In this document: piece after piece, positions 25,065 through 34,662 of the stretch | Layout: every line of letters begins with the position of its first letter | How positions within the stretch are numbered: position 1 is the stretch's first letter | From: Acholeplasmatales bacterium | GTDB lineage: Bacteria; Bacillota_I; Bacilli_A; Acholeplasmatales; Anaeroplasmataceae | Assembly: GCA_017441525.1 (NCBI GenBank) | Contig: JAFRXJ010000003.1 | Span: forward strand, 1 to 36,783 | Direction of reading: 5' to 3' | DNA: 36,783 bases | Notes under the pieces: generated by a model | The model's input: only the letters and a program-made list of their open reading frames with translations | What the model was told of the DNA's origin: nothing | Database searches by the model: none | Program-made: the position numbers and the translations under genes

Positions 25065-27132
25065 AATTGAAGCTTACATTGATTCTTATGATTATTTGAC
25101 AATATTGATTGATAAAAGCTTAAAGGGTAATGAGAAAAAGTTTTATCTTGTTGATAAAAATAAAACAGAAGAATTAGAAATATTAAATTGTATAGAAGAA
25201 AGAGACTTTTATAAATATATAGTTAAATTTATTCCTACAATTGAATTACATAAGGATTATATAATAAAAGACGAATGTGATAATAATACACTACTTAGAA
25301 GTGGAGCTATTATCAGAGAAAAGAAATTCGAAGATATTTATTATTATGATGGTCCTTTAGGAGTAGATTATTCAAAGACTAGAACTATATTTAGAATATG
25401 GTCTCCTGTTGCTAAAGAGATTTATATTGAATTAAATGTAAATAATAAATCAGAAAAACATTATTTAAAATATAAATCTAAAGGCTTATGGGAAACTACA
25501 ATAAAAGGTGACCTAGATTCTGTAGGTTACTTATATTTTGTAAGAGTATTTGATAGATTTATTAAGATTAATGATCCATACGCTATAGCTGCTGGCGCTA
25601 ATGCTAAAATTAATTATGTTATAGATTCTTCTAAATTATATAAATTAAAAAATCCAAAGCCTGAATTTTCAGGTGAATATACAGATGCTATTATATATGA
25701 AGCATCTGTTAGAGATTTTACTCAAGGAGTAGAAGGAAAATATAATGGAACATATCTTGGTATGATAGATAATTCTAAAGATTCTATTGGAGAATATAGA
25801 GGTTTAAAATATATTGCTTCACTTGGAGTAACACACTTACAATTACTTCCAGTATTTGATTTTGGTGGTGTAAATGACCTAGAAAAAGATAATGAATATA
25901 ACTGGGGATATAACCCTGTTGAATATTTTGTTCCTTCTGGTTGGTATTCAACTGAGCCAAATAATCCATATACTAGAATTAATGAATTATTAATGATGAT
26001 TGATGAAGCACATAAATTAGGCTTAAGAATTAATTATGATGTTGTATTTAATCATGTTTATAAGCATGAATTATTTGCATTTGATAATTTAGTTCCAGGA
26101 TATTTCTATAGAATAGAAGCTAATGGTGCATTATCTAATTCATCAGGCTGTGGTAATGTTATAGCATCTGAAAGATTGATGGCTAGAAGATTTATCAAGG
26201 ATATATTAGTATATATAACTAAAACATTTAAAGCTTCAGGATTTAGATTTGATTTAATGGGTCTATTAGATATAGATACATTAAATGAAGCTTATGAAGA
26301 AATATCTAAGATAGATGATAAGATTATGGTTTATGGTGAAGGATGGAATATGATGAACCCACTTCCTGATGAGAAGAGAGCTCATATGTATAATCACCAC
26401 AAGCTTTTAAATTATGCATTTTTCAATGATCGCTTTAGAGATTATGTTAGAGGTGGTCAATGGAATAAAACTCCAGGATTCGCACTTGGAAACGAAAGAA
26501 GTACATTTGATCTAAATCATTTAATTATGGGTTCATGCATTGATTATTATAAATTTGATGAACCAACAAGAAGTGTAAATTATGTAGAATGTCATGATAA
26601 TTATACATTCTATGATTATTGTAAATATTACAGCTCAATGGATGAGAAATACATTAAGAATTCAGCCAAGCTAGCTTTAGAGCTTGTCTTAATATCTGAA
26701 GGTATTCCATTCATTCATGCTGGTCAAGAATTCTTTAGAACTAAGATGGGTATCGAGAATTCTTATAATTCACCAGATAAGATAAATAAAATAGATTATT
26801 CTAGAAGAAATAAATATATTTCTAATGTGGAAGCAATAAGAGATTTAATAAGCATTAGAAAAGAATACAAGCTATTTAGATTATCTAATCACAAGGATAT
26901 TGAAAATTTAGTTCATCCATTAGATGGAATAACTTCAGGTAGAACTACAGGTGTTTTATTTGAAGATGAGAAGAATAAAATTCTTTTATATGTTAAAAAT
27001 GATTATAATGATAGTCAATTATTCTCTAATGGCTTCGCATTAATATTTGATGGAAAGAGAAAATGCGAAATTGTTAAAGAAGAGTATACATTTAAACAAC
27101 CTGGTATTTATATCTTTAGAAAGGAAAAGTAG
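25054..27132 (+). CDS. pulA: Type I pullulanase / debranching enzyme (GH13), cytoplasmic
   Basis: Hydrolyses alpha-1,6 branches in glycogen-like or pullulan-like glucans. An N-terminal domain (1-90), a CBM48-like module (about 100-195) and the GH13 barrel follow in order. The type I pullulanase marker YNWGYNP is at 282-288 (usual form YNWGYDP). The catalytic triad is Asp400 in FRFDLMG, Glu429 in VYGEGWN and Asp515 in VECHDN. There is no signal peptide, so it acts on intracellular glucan or imported maltodextrin. The start lies inside the cca coding end (11-base overlap) with GAGG 10 bases upstream. The next gene begins 3 bases after the stop. Confidence 0.93.
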   Translation: MQGKIEAYIDSYDYLTILIDKSLKGNEKKFYLVDKNKTEELEILNCIEERDFYKYIVKFIPTIELHKDYIIKDECDNNTLLRSGAIIREKKFEDIYYYDGPLGVDYSKTRTIFRIWSPVAKEIYIELNVNNKSEKHYLKYKSKGLWETTIKGDLDSVGYLYFVRVFDRFIKINDPYAIAAGANAKINYVIDSSKLYKLKNPKPEFSGEYTDAIIYEASVRDFTQGVEGKYNGTYLGMIDNSKDSIGEYRGLKYIASLGVTHLQLLPVFDFGGVNDLEKDNEYNWGYNPVEYFVPSGWYSTEPNNPYTRINELLMMIDEAHKLGLRINYDVVFNHVYKHELFAFDNLVPGYFYRIEANGALSNSSGCGNVIASERLMARRFIKDILVYITKTFKASGFRFDLMGLLDIDTLNEAYEEISKIDDKIMVYGEGWNMMNPLPDEKRAHMYNHHKLLNYAFFNDRFRDYVRGGQWNKTPGFALGNERSTFDLNHLIMGSCIDYYKFDEPTRSVNYVECHDNYTFYDYCKYYSSMDEKYIKNSAKLALELVLISEGIPFIHAGQEFFRTKMGIENSYNSPDKINKIDYSRRNKYISNVEAIRDLISIRKEYKLFRLSNHKDIENLVHPLDGITSGRTTGVLFEDEKNKILLYVKNDYNDSQLFSNGFALIFDGKRKCEIVKEEYTFKQPGIYIFRKEK

Positions 27133-27135
27133 AAT

Positions 27136-28029
27136 ATGGAATTAGTAGGAATAGTTACATCAATTAATTCATCAGATGGAATGTTAAATTTAATAGTTTC
27201 TGATAAAGATAGAAATATCTATAATTTAAAGGTATCTACAGAAGAAGGTAAATCAATTAAGATTGGTAATGCATATTCATTTAAATATGAAGAGGTTAAG
27301 GGTGTTGAAAGAACATCTTATAAAGTATTATCTTTTATTGATGTTGATAGTCTAGATTTAAAAGAAAGAGATAAAGCTTTAAGATCTTTATATAAATCTG
27401 CACCATTTGATCTAGATTATGCTGAAAAAGAAATAAAGAATTATATCAACAAGATTGATAATAAAATTATAAAAGAAATAACTAAGTCATTAATTGATAA
27501 ATATTATGATGAGTATTTTGTATTCCCTGCAGCATCTAAAATGCATCATGCCTACATTGGAGGACTTGCTCACCACTGTATTGGAATGCTTCATATGAGT
27601 GAAGGATTCTTACTAAATTATGATTATTTAGATAAGAATTATATTTATGCAGGTATTATCTTACATGATATTGGTAAAGCAATTGAATTATCAGGTAATA
27701 TCAATACTGAATATACACTAAAGGGTCAACTATTAGGCCACTTAGTACTTGGGGCAATGGAGATATCTGAGGCAGCTAAGAGTCTAGGATACGAAAATAG
27801 TGAAGAAGCTATGATTTTAGAGCATATGTTAATAAGTCATCATGGAGTACCTCAATTTGGTTCTCCTAAAAAGCCAATGACTGCAGAAGCATTAGTACTT
27901 TGGTATATTGATACAATTGATTCTAAGTTTAGAGTATTAGGCGATGAATTAAAGAGAACTGAAAATGGTTCATTCACTGAATCAATTGGCGTAATTGATA
28001 AGAGTAAGATTTATAAGCCACAACAATAA
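27136..28029 (+). CDS. yhaM: YhaM-like 3'-5' exoribonuclease (OB fold + HD domain)
   Basis: The 297-residue protein has an N-terminal OB-fold-like region (1-75) and an HD-type metal-dependent domain with HHAYIGGLAHHCIGM, ILHDIGKAIEL and ILEHMLISHHG, followed by LWYIDTIDSKF. This arrangement is that of YhaM/Cbf1, which trims RNA and single-stranded DNA 3' ends. The ATG follows the pullulanase stop after 3 bases. A hairpin terminator follows the stop. Confidence 0.85.
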   Translation: MELVGIVTSINSSDGMLNLIVSDKDRNIYNLKVSTEEGKSIKIGNAYSFKYEEVKGVERTSYKVLSFIDVDSLDLKERDKALRSLYKSAPFDLDYAEKEIKNYINKIDNKIIKEITKSLIDKYYDEYFVFPAASKMHHAYIGGLAHHCIGMLHMSEGFLLNYDYLDKNYIYAGIILHDIGKAIELSGNINTEYTLKGQLLGHLVLGAMEISEAAKSLGYENSEEAMILEHMLISHHGVPQFGSPKKPMTAEALVLWYIDTIDSKFRVLGDELKRTENGSFTESIGVIDKSKIYKPQQ

Positions 28030-28030
28030 T

Positions 28031-28053
28031 ACGAGAGTTTTTACTCTCGTTTT
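28031..28053 (+). terminator. Probable intrinsic terminator after yhaM
   Basis: An 8-bp perfect stem (28031-28038 with 28043-28050, TTTT loop) with only a short T-tract, starting right after the yhaM stop. The next gene starts about 20 bases later, so termination may be partial. Confidence 0.6.
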
Positions 28054-28070
28054 ATTAAGGAGAAATAATT

Positions 28071-28907
28071 ATGGAAAGAATTCAAGAAATTGAAAGATCA
28101 ATAATTAAAAATTATAGAGGAAGACTTTGGGCACCATTTATTAAGGCATTAAAGGAATATGAATTATTAAAGCCTAATGATAAAGTATGTGTATGTATAT
28201 CAGGTGGTAAGGATTCAATGTTAATGGCTAAGCTTTTTCAGGAATTAAAAAGACATTCTGATTTTGAATTTGAAGTAAAATATTTAGTTATGAATCCCGG
28301 CTATAATGAAGCTAATTTAAATCATATTAAGGCTAACCTAGAATTACTTCAAATTCCTGCAACAATTATAGATACAGATATATTTGAAATAGCGAATTCT
28401 CAAGAAAAAAGTCCTTGTTATTTATGTGCCAAGATGAGAAGAGGAGCATTATATACATTAGCTGAAAAATTAGGATGTAATAAAATTGCGTTAGGCCACC
28501 ATTTTGATGATGTTATTGAAACAACATTAATGAATATGTTAAATGCTGGATCTTTCCAAACTATGCTTCCAAAGCTTCATAGTGATAATCATAAAGGAAT
28601 GGAATTAATTAGACCTTTATATTTAATTAGAGAAAAAGATGTAAAGGCATGGGCTAAATATAATGATTTAAGATTTATCATGTGTGCATGTAGATTTACT
28701 GAGGCTTGTTCCGTTGATGGCGAAATTAATTCCAGTAGAAGATTAACAACTAAAAATTTAATTAAAGAATTAAAATTAAATTATAACGATAATGTTGAAA
28801 AGAATATATTTTCTTCAGCATCTAATATTAATATGAATATGATATTAGGTTATAAAAAGGATGGAGTTATACATTCATTCTTAGATGATTATGATGAAGA
28901 AAAATAA
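28071..28907 (+). CDS. ttcA: TtcA-family tRNA thiolation enzyme (PP-loop ATPase)
   Basis: Activates a tRNA base with ATP and inserts sulfur; the TtcA subgroup makes 2-thiocytidine at position 32. The PP-loop SGGKDS is at 44-49. The CxxC pair Cys116 and Cys119 in PCYLCAKMRRG, together with a later cysteine group (Cys205, Cys207, Cys213), fits the iron-sulfur binding of TtcA-type enzymes; GHHFDDVIETTLMNML is the conserved substrate helix. At 278 residues the size is typical. AAGGAG precedes the ATG. It could instead thiolate another position, since the family has several branches. Confidence 0.82.
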   Translation: MERIQEIERSIIKNYRGRLWAPFIKALKEYELLKPNDKVCVCISGGKDSMLMAKLFQELKRHSDFEFEVKYLVMNPGYNEANLNHIKANLELLQIPATIIDTDIFEIANSQEKSPCYLCAKMRRGALYTLAEKLGCNKIALGHHFDDVIETTLMNMLNAGSFQTMLPKLHSDNHKGMELIRPLYLIREKDVKAWAKYNDLRFIMCACRFTEACSVDGEINSSRRLTTKNLIKELKLNYNDNVEKNIFSSASNINMNMILGYKKDGVIHSFLDDYDEEK

Positions 28908-28923
28908 TTAATATAATTGAAAC

Positions 28924-28952
28924 TTGAAAATAATATTTAATTAGATTATAAT
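28924..28952 (+). promoter_or_regulatory. Promoter of the pheS-pheT operon
   Basis: TTGAAA (28924-28929) and TATAAT (28947-28952) with a 17-base spacer. The expected start near 28959 lies just before the T-box Stem I. Confidence 0.75.
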
Positions 28953-28961
28953 ATTTGTGTT

Positions 28962-29188
28962 TATAAAATGATGACGAAAGACATGGTAGAGAATATTCTT
29001 TTAGAGAGAGAATCAAAATGGTGAAAGATTCTTAAGATAAAATCTATGAATTCACTTTCTGAATGGCACCAATCCTGCCCGTATTACTGCGTTAAAGTAT
29101 AATGAGTGCTGTGTATATTTATATATGCAGAAGTAAGGTGGTACCACGATAATTCGTCCTTAAGATTTATTCTTAAGGATTTTTTTAT
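28962..29188 (+). promoter_or_regulatory. T-box riboswitch (tRNA-Phe responsive) upstream of pheST
   Basis: A full T-box leader fills the 290-base gap before pheS. Stem I has its landmarks: GATGACGAAAG at the base, AGAGA and GGTGAAAG in the distal part. The specifier loop contains TTC at 29051-29053 in the context GAATTCACTTTCTGAA, a phenylalanine codon that fits the downstream genes. The T-box consensus AAGGTGGTACCACG is at 29135-29148; its TGGT would pair with the ACCA end of uncharged tRNA-Phe (discriminator A). The terminator hairpin follows. Uncharged tRNA-Phe should stabilise the antiterminator and switch on synthetase synthesis. Confidence 0.92.
29157..29187 (+). terminator. Conditional terminator of the T-box leader
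   Basis: An 8-bp stem (29157-29164 with 29172-29179) and T-run. Its left arm overlaps the region that the T-box antiterminator needs, so it is the off-state structure. Confidence 0.85.
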
Positions 29189-29201
29189 TTTAGGAGGACA
29201 T

Positions 29202-30242
29202 ATGACAGAACTAGAAAGATTAAATCAGATTCCTGATGACGTTGACAATGAATTAAAGAACGTAGAAGATTTAAATCAATTACAGCAAAAGAAGGCAGTT
29301 TTTTTAGGTAAAAAGGGACCTTTTGCTGAAATAATGAATAATATGAAGAATTTAGGTGCTGATGCTAAAAAGGAAATTGGTATGGCTACTAATAAGATTA
29401 AGCAAGCAATTGAAGCTAAATTCGAAGAAAAGAGAAAAGCTATTGAAGATGCAATAATCCAAAAGAAGCTAGAGCAAGAAAAGATTGATGTTACACTTCC
29501 AGGTGTAGCACTACCTGTAGGTGGAATTCATCCTTTAATGCAAACAGTAATGGATTTAGAGGATTTATATATTTCAATGGGATATAGCGTTGCTGAAGGA
29601 CCAGAGATTGAAACAGATGAATTCTGTTTTGAAAAGCTAAATCTACCTAAGGGACATCCTGCAAGAGATATGCAAGATACATTCTATATTAACCCTGAAT
29701 TATTATTAAGAAGCCAAACTTCACCTGTTCAAGTAAGAACTATGCTTGAAAAGAAGGGTGAACCTATCAAGATTATTTGTCCAGGTAAGGTTTATAGAAG
29801 AGATGCAGATGATGCAACACATTCACATCAATTTATGCAATGTGAAGGTTTAGTATTAGGACCAAATATTACATTAGCTGACCTTAAGGGTGCCCTATTA
29901 GAAATGGCTAGAAAGATGTTTGATAAGGATAGAAAGATTAGACTTCGTCCATCATTCTTCCCATTCACTGAGCCATCAGTTGAAGTAGATGTATCATGCG
30001 GTATTTGTGGTGGTAAAGGTTGTTCAACATGCAAGAATTCTGGTTGGATTGAAATTTTAGGTGCTGGTATGGTTAATGACAATGTATTACGCATGTCAGG
30101 TTATGATCCTAAAAAAATTCAAGGATTTGCATTTGGTATCGGTGTAGAAAGAATCGCTATGCTTAAATATAAGATTGATGATATTAGAAATTTCTATATC
30201 AACGATGTTAGATTTTTAAATCAGTTCAAGGAGGAAAAATAA
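29202..30242 (+). CDS. pheS: Phenylalanyl-tRNA synthetase alpha subunit
   Basis: Catalytic subunit of the alpha2-beta2 class II synthetase. The 346-residue protein has an N-terminal coiled coil (about 1-90) for tRNA contact, motif 2 [23 protein letters not shown], the cysteine-rich segment [26 protein letters not shown] and motif 3 [16 protein letters not shown]. The frame extends to 29106 inside the T-box, but TAGGAGGA at 29191-29198 selects the ATG at 29202. pheT begins 1 base after the stop. Confidence 0.96.
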   Translation: MTELERLNQIPDDVDNELKNVEDLNQLQQKKAVFLGKKGPFAEIMNNMKNLGADAKKEIGMATNKIKQAIEAKFEEKRKAIEDAIIQKKLEQEKIDVTLPGVALPVGGIHPLMQTVMDLEDLYISMGYSVAEGPEIETDEFCFEKLNLPKGHPARDMQDTFYINPELLLRSQTSPVQVRTMLEKKGEPIKIICPGKVYRRDADDATHSHQFMQCEGLVLGPNITLADLKGALLEMARKMFDKDRKIRLRPSFFPFTEPSVEVDVSCGICGGKGCSTCKNSGWIEILGAGMVNDNVLRMSGYDPKKIQGFAFGIGVERIAMLKYKIDDIRNFYINDVRFLNQFKEEK

Positions 30243-30243
30243 G

Positions 30244-32613
30244 ATGAAAGTATCTAAGAAATGGTTAAAAGAATATCTTAATTTAGATAACCTTACTGAT
30301 GAAGAATTATATAATGTAATAACAGCTCATGTTTGTGAGATTGAAACAATGACTAAGATGGTTGATGCTAACAATCTTACAATTGGTTATGTCAAAGAAT
30401 GCGTTGCAATTGAAGGCACTCACCTTCATCAATGTCAAGTAGAAGTAAGACCTGGTGAAGTTACTCAAATTGTTTGTGGCGCTCCAAATGTTGAAGCTGG
30501 CAAAAAGGTAATTGTTGCAAACCCAGGTGCTATATTGCCAGGCAATTTCAAGATTAAGGCTTCTAGAATTAGAGGCGTAGAATCTAATGGTATGTTATGT
30601 TCTTTACAAGAATTAGGTATTGAAGAAAAATATGTACCAGAGGAATTCAAAAATGGTATTTATCTATTCTCTGATGATGTAAATGTGGGTGATGATCCAC
30701 TAGAGGTTTTAGGATATGATGACACAATCATTGACCTTGAGGTTACATCAAATAGAAGTGATTTATTATCAATTGAAGGTGTAGCTTATGATTTAGGCGC
30801 TGCCTTAAATCAAAAGATTACAACTATCTTACCTGAATTTGAAGAAGATAAAGAAGAAAATCCAGTTAAAGTTAGGGTTTTAACTGATAAATGTTATAAA
30901 TATAACGCAAGATATATTAAAGGTGTTAAAATTGCTGAATCACCAATGTGGTTAAAATCTAAATTAGTAGCTTCAGGTATTAGACCTATTAATAATGTAG
31001 TAGATGTTACTAATTTAGTATTAATGGAATTAGGTCAACCACTACATTCATTTGATGCGGATAAGCTAGGAAATGAAATCGTAGTTAGACTTGCGAATAA
31101 GGATGAAAAGCTAAAGACTTTAGATAATATTGAAAGAGTTCTAGACCTAGCTGATATTGTAATTACTGATGGTAAGGAAGCCGTATGTGTTGGTGGTGTA
31201 ATGGGTGGTTTATCTACAGAAGTAGATAATAACACAACAAATATCATCCTTGAGGCTGCATATTTTGATCCACTTTCTATTAGAAAAACATCTTCAAGAT
31301 TAAATCTTAAGAGTGAATCTTCTATGAGATTTGAAAGAAAGATTGATTATTATAGAGTTGAAAGAGCACTAGATTACGCAGCACAATTAATCCAAGAATT
31401 AGCTGGTGGAAAGATCTTAAAGGGTGTTGTATCTGATATTAAGGTTACACCAGAAACTAAGACTATTGATATTACAGTAGAAAAGATTAATTCTGTATTA
31501 GGTACTAACCTAGATAAATCTTATATTGAAGATTTATTTAATAGACTAGCTTATAATTATTCAGTTAATAATGGTACATATTCAATCACAATCCCTTCAA
31601 GAAGAATGGATTTAGAAGAATCTCAACAAGATATTATCGAAGATGTTGCAAGAATGTATGGTTATGACAATATTCCTACAACTATCGCAATGACAAGAGA
31701 TAAGGGTGGTCTTACTTATTCTCAAAAGAGAACAAGATTAATAAGACAAATCTTAGCTTATATGGGCTTAAATGAAACTATTACATATTCATTAATAGCT
31801 AAAAAGGATTTAGGCTTATATGTTGAAAATGTATTAGAACCAGTAGAAGTATTAATGCCACTTACAGAAGATAGAGCAGTAATGAGACAATCTTTATTAA
31901 ATGGTGTTATTGACGCTATTAAATATAATAAAGCAAGAAAGCTTGAAAACTTATCATTCTTCGAAATTGGAAATGTTTATAATACAAATGGACAAGAGCT
32001 TCATTTAGCAATTGCGTTAAATGGTTTATATTCATCTAATTTATGGAAGGGCGAAAAGCAAGTATCTTCATTCTATGTATTAAAGGGTATCTTAGACACA
32101 TTATTTGAAAAGCTAAACTTTACAGCTCAATACCTACCATATTCTGGAATCCAATCATTCCACCCAGGTAGATGTGCAAAGATTATGCATAGAAACCAAG
32201 AAATTGGTGTAATTGGCGAATTACATCCTAAATTCGCTAAAGCAAATGATGTTTCAGGAACAATCGCATTAGAAATTAATATTACTCCATTAATTACTGA
32301 AGAAAATAAATTAAAATATCATTCAATTAACAAATTTCCAGCAATTAATAGAGACTTAGCTATCGTTGTTAAGAAAGATGTATTAGCTGATTCAGTTAAA
32401 GAATCTATTAAAAAGGCAGCTAAAGGCCATTTAACAGATATTAAACTATTCGATGTTTATATGGGTGAAAATGTAGGAGAAGATGAAAAGTCTTTGGCAT
32501 TCTCATTAGTATTTGAAGACTATACAAAGACATTAGAAACTGAAGAAGTTGATGGATTTGTTAAAGATATTTTAGCTAAGCTAGAAAAAGATTATAACGC
32601 AAGATTAAGATAA
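30244..32613 (+). CDS. pheT: Phenylalanyl-tRNA synthetase beta subunit
   Basis: A full-length 789-residue beta subunit. In order it has the N-terminal segment and an EMAP-like tRNA-binding OB domain (about 39-150, with VCGAPNVEAGKKVIVA), the B3/B4 editing region with FEVTSNRSDLLSIEGVAYDL-like motif (LEVTSNRSDLLSIEGVAYDL), the B5 domain, the catalytic-like core and the C-terminal FDX-ACB anticodon-binding domain (about 695-789, from KFPAINRDLAIVV). GGAGG lies 7 bases before the ATG. It is followed by a strong terminator. Confidence 0.96.
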   Translation: MKVSKKWLKEYLNLDNLTDEELYNVITAHVCEIETMTKMVDANNLTIGYVKECVAIEGTHLHQCQVEVRPGEVTQIVCGAPNVEAGKKVIVANPGAILPGNFKIKASRIRGVESNGMLCSLQELGIEEKYVPEEFKNGIYLFSDDVNVGDDPLEVLGYDDTIIDLEVTSNRSDLLSIEGVAYDLGAALNQKITTILPEFEEDKEENPVKVRVLTDKCYKYNARYIKGVKIAESPMWLKSKLVASGIRPINNVVDVTNLVLMELGQPLHSFDADKLGNEIVVRLANKDEKLKTLDNIERVLDLADIVITDGKEAVCVGGVMGGLSTEVDNNTTNIILEAAYFDPLSIRKTSSRLNLKSESSMRFERKIDYYRVERALDYAAQLIQELAGGKILKGVVSDIKVTPETKTIDITVEKINSVLGTNLDKSYIEDLFNRLAYNYSVNNGTYSITIPSRRMDLEESQQDIIEDVARMYGYDNIPTTIAMTRDKGGLTYSQKRTRLIRQILAYMGLNETITYSLIAKKDLGLYVENVLEPVEVLMPLTEDRAVMRQSLLNGVIDAIKYNKARKLENLSFFEIGNVYNTNGQELHLAIALNGLYSSNLWKGEKQVSSFYVLKGILDTLFEKLNFTAQYLPYSGIQSFHPGRCAKIMHRNQEIGVIGELHPKFAKANDVSGTIALEINITPLITEENKLKYHSINKFPAINRDLAIVVKKDVLADSVKESIKKAAKGHLTDIKLFDVYMGENVGEDEKSLAFSLVFEDYTKTLETEEVDGFVKDILAKLEKDYNARLR

Positions 32614-32619
32614 AATTAT

Positions 32620-32655
32620 AAGCCCCTAATTTAAAATAATTAGGGGACTTTTTTC
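32620..32655 (+). terminator. Intrinsic terminator after pheT
   Basis: A 9-bp core stem (32623-32631 with 32638-32646, four G-C pairs at its base) that can extend by three A/G-T/C pairs around one bulged A, then a run of T. Confidence 0.88.
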
Positions 32656-32714
32656 TTTTATCTTTTATATTATTATAAATAATAGTATAATAATCTAGGA
32701 AATTAGGTGAAATG

Positions 32715-33737
32715 ATGCAAAGTATTTATGGCTTTACTCTAGACATGTTAAAAGAATATATGATTAATTTAGGTGAGAAGCCATTTAGATCATCTCAAAT
32801 AATTGAATGGCTTTATAGACAGCAAGTTAGATCTTTTGACGAAATGACTAATATTTCTAAATCATTTATTGAAAGATTGAAACAAGACTTTGACCTAGAT
32901 TTATTAGAATGTGTTACTAAACAAGAATCTTATGATGGAACAAGAAAGTTCTTATTTAGATTAAAAGATGGTAATTTAATAGAAACAGTATTAATGAATA
33001 ATGAATATGGTTATAGTGCTTGTGTAACAACAGAGGTTGGTTGTAATATGGGCTGTGTATTCTGTGCTTCAGGTATGAAAAAGAAATTAAGAAACCTTGA
33101 AACATCAGAAATAGTATTACAGGTTTTAACCGCATCAATTCTTACAGGTATTAAAATATCACATGTTGTTGTCATGGGTATTGGTGAACCATTTGATAAT
33201 TATGATAATGTAATAAATTTTATTAAGATATTAAACGAACCAAAAGGCTTAGAAATTGGCGCTAGACATATAACAGTATCTACTTGCGGATTAGTACCAA
33301 AGATTTATGAATATAGTGAATTTCCACTACAGGTTAATTTAGCTATATCACTTCACGCACCTAATAATGAAATTAGAAATCAAATAATGCCTATCAATAA
33401 ATCATATCCAATAGAGATATTATTTAAGGCAATTACTGATTATATAGATAAAACAAATAGAAGAGTTACAATTGAATATATCTTGCTTCAAGGATTAAAT
33501 GATACAGTAGCCTGTGCTAATGAATTAGCAAATTTACTTACAGGCTTAAATGTATATGTAAATTTAATTCCATACAATGAAGTAAAGGAAAAACCATATA
33601 AAAGAAGTAAAAAGGAAGATATGGTTAAATTCTTTGATATTTTAAAGAAAAGAAAAATTAATGTACAGCTAAGACGTGAGCAGGGATCTGATATAGATGC
33701 TGCCTGCGGACAGCTAAGAAGCAAACATATTAAATAA
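32715..33737 (+). CDS. rlmN: Dual-specificity rRNA/tRNA methyltransferase RlmN (radical SAM)
   Basis: Methylates C2 of A2503 in 23S rRNA (and A37 in some tRNAs). The radical SAM cluster motif CNMGCVFC provides the three cysteines, about residues 110-117, and the C-terminal methyl-carrier cysteine lies in DIDAACGQL. MGIGEPFDNYDNV is the SAM-binding GGE-like motif, and REQGSDIDAACGQL is the family ending. Two adjacent ATGs (32712 and 32715) are possible; the second is chosen because AGGTGA (32705-32710) stands 4 bases before it, the spacing seen at other genes here. rsgA follows after 10 bases. Confidence 0.95.
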   Translation: MQSIYGFTLDMLKEYMINLGEKPFRSSQIIEWLYRQQVRSFDEMTNISKSFIERLKQDFDLDLLECVTKQESYDGTRKFLFRLKDGNLIETVLMNNEYGYSACVTTEVGCNMGCVFCASGMKKKLRNLETSEIVLQVLTASILTGIKISHVVVMGIGEPFDNYDNVINFIKILNEPKGLEIGARHITVSTCGLVPKIYEYSEFPLQVNLAISLHAPNNEIRNQIMPINKSYPIEILFKAITDYIDKTNRRVTIEYILLQGLNDTVACANELANLLTGLNVYVNLIPYNEVKEKPYKRSKKEDMVKFFDILKKRKINVQLRREQGSDIDAACGQLRSKHIK

Positions 33738-33747
33738 TGGTGGATTA

Positions 33748-34662
33748 ATGGAAAAAGGAAGAGTAATTAATTTAAATGGCGGTGTTTATAAGGTTTTAAT
33801 GGAAGATGGTAACATCTTATCATTAAAAGCTAGAGGCAAGCTAAGAAGTGAAAAAACATATCAGGTAAATGATAAATCATTAAGTAAGAAAAAAGATGTT
33901 CAAGTTATCAAGAATTCTCCAAAGGTAGGAGATATTGTATTAATTGATAATGATATGATTGCCTCTTACCTACCAAGAAAAAATGAAATGATTAGACCTG
34001 ATATATCTAATGTAGATCAAATATTATTAGTTTTTGCCGCAAAAGAGCCTGATTTTTCTTTCTTTTTATTGGATTTATTTATAGTTAATATTATCAATAA
34101 AAAAATTAAACCACTAATTGTTATATCTAAAATAGATAAATTAAATGATGAAGAGTTAAATAATTTAAAACATGATATGGATTATTATAAAAAGATGGGA
34201 TATGATGTTTTATTTGTTAATAGCTTAAATGGTGAAGGTATTTCTGAATTAAAAGAAGAATTAAAAGGAAAGATTACTATTTTATCAGGCCAAACAGGTG
34301 CTGGTAAATCTACTTTAATTAACGCAATCTTACCAGAATTTAATTTAAGAACACAAGAAATATCAAAGAGCTTAGGTAGAGGTAAGCATACAACTAGAGA
34401 AACTAACCTATATATGTATGAAGATGGATTTATAGGGGATACACCAGGCTTTTCAAAGCTAGATTTATCTGGCATTGATAAAGATGATTTAAAATATTTA
34501 TTTGAAGATTTTAAAGAATATAAATGTTTCTTTAAAGATTGTAATCATAAAGAAAATATTAAAGGCTGCAATGTATGTGAAGCAGCAAAGAATGGATTAA
34601 TTCTAAATTCTAGATATCAAAATTATTTAAAGATGTATGATTTAAAGGAAGGTAAAAAATAA
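33748..34662 (+). CDS. rsgA: Ribosome small subunit-dependent GTPase RsgA
   Basis: A late-stage 30S assembly GTPase. The 304-residue protein has an N-terminal OB domain (1-70) and a circularly permuted GTPase, with G4 SKID (127-130) before G1 GQTGAGKS (181-188) and G3 DTPG (231-234). The C-terminal zinc site is Cys260, Cys265, His267 and Cys274 in the family spacing Cx4CxHx6C. The QILLVFA and NSLNGEGI segments are also characteristic. Its stop overlaps the rpe start (TAATG). Confidence 0.95.
   Translation: MEKGRVINLNGGVYKVLMEDGNILSLKARGKLRSEKTYQVNDKSLSKKKDVQVIKNSPKVGDIVLIDNDMIASYLPRKNEMIRPDISNVDQILLVFAAKEPDFSFFLLDLFIVNIINKKIKPLIVISKIDKLNDEELNNLKHDMDYYKKMGYDVLFVNSLNGEGISELKEELKGKITILSGQTGAGKSTLINAILPEFNLRTQEISKSLGRGKHTTRETNLYMYEDGFIGDTPGFSKLDLSGIDKDDLKYLFEDFKEYKCFFKDCNHKENIKGCNVCEAAKNGLILNSRYQNYLKMYDLKEGKK

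Noticed and set aside
29106..29201. N-terminal extension of PheS into the T-box
   Set aside because: The added residues are translated riboswitch sequence; the ATG at 29202 has the proper ribosome site.
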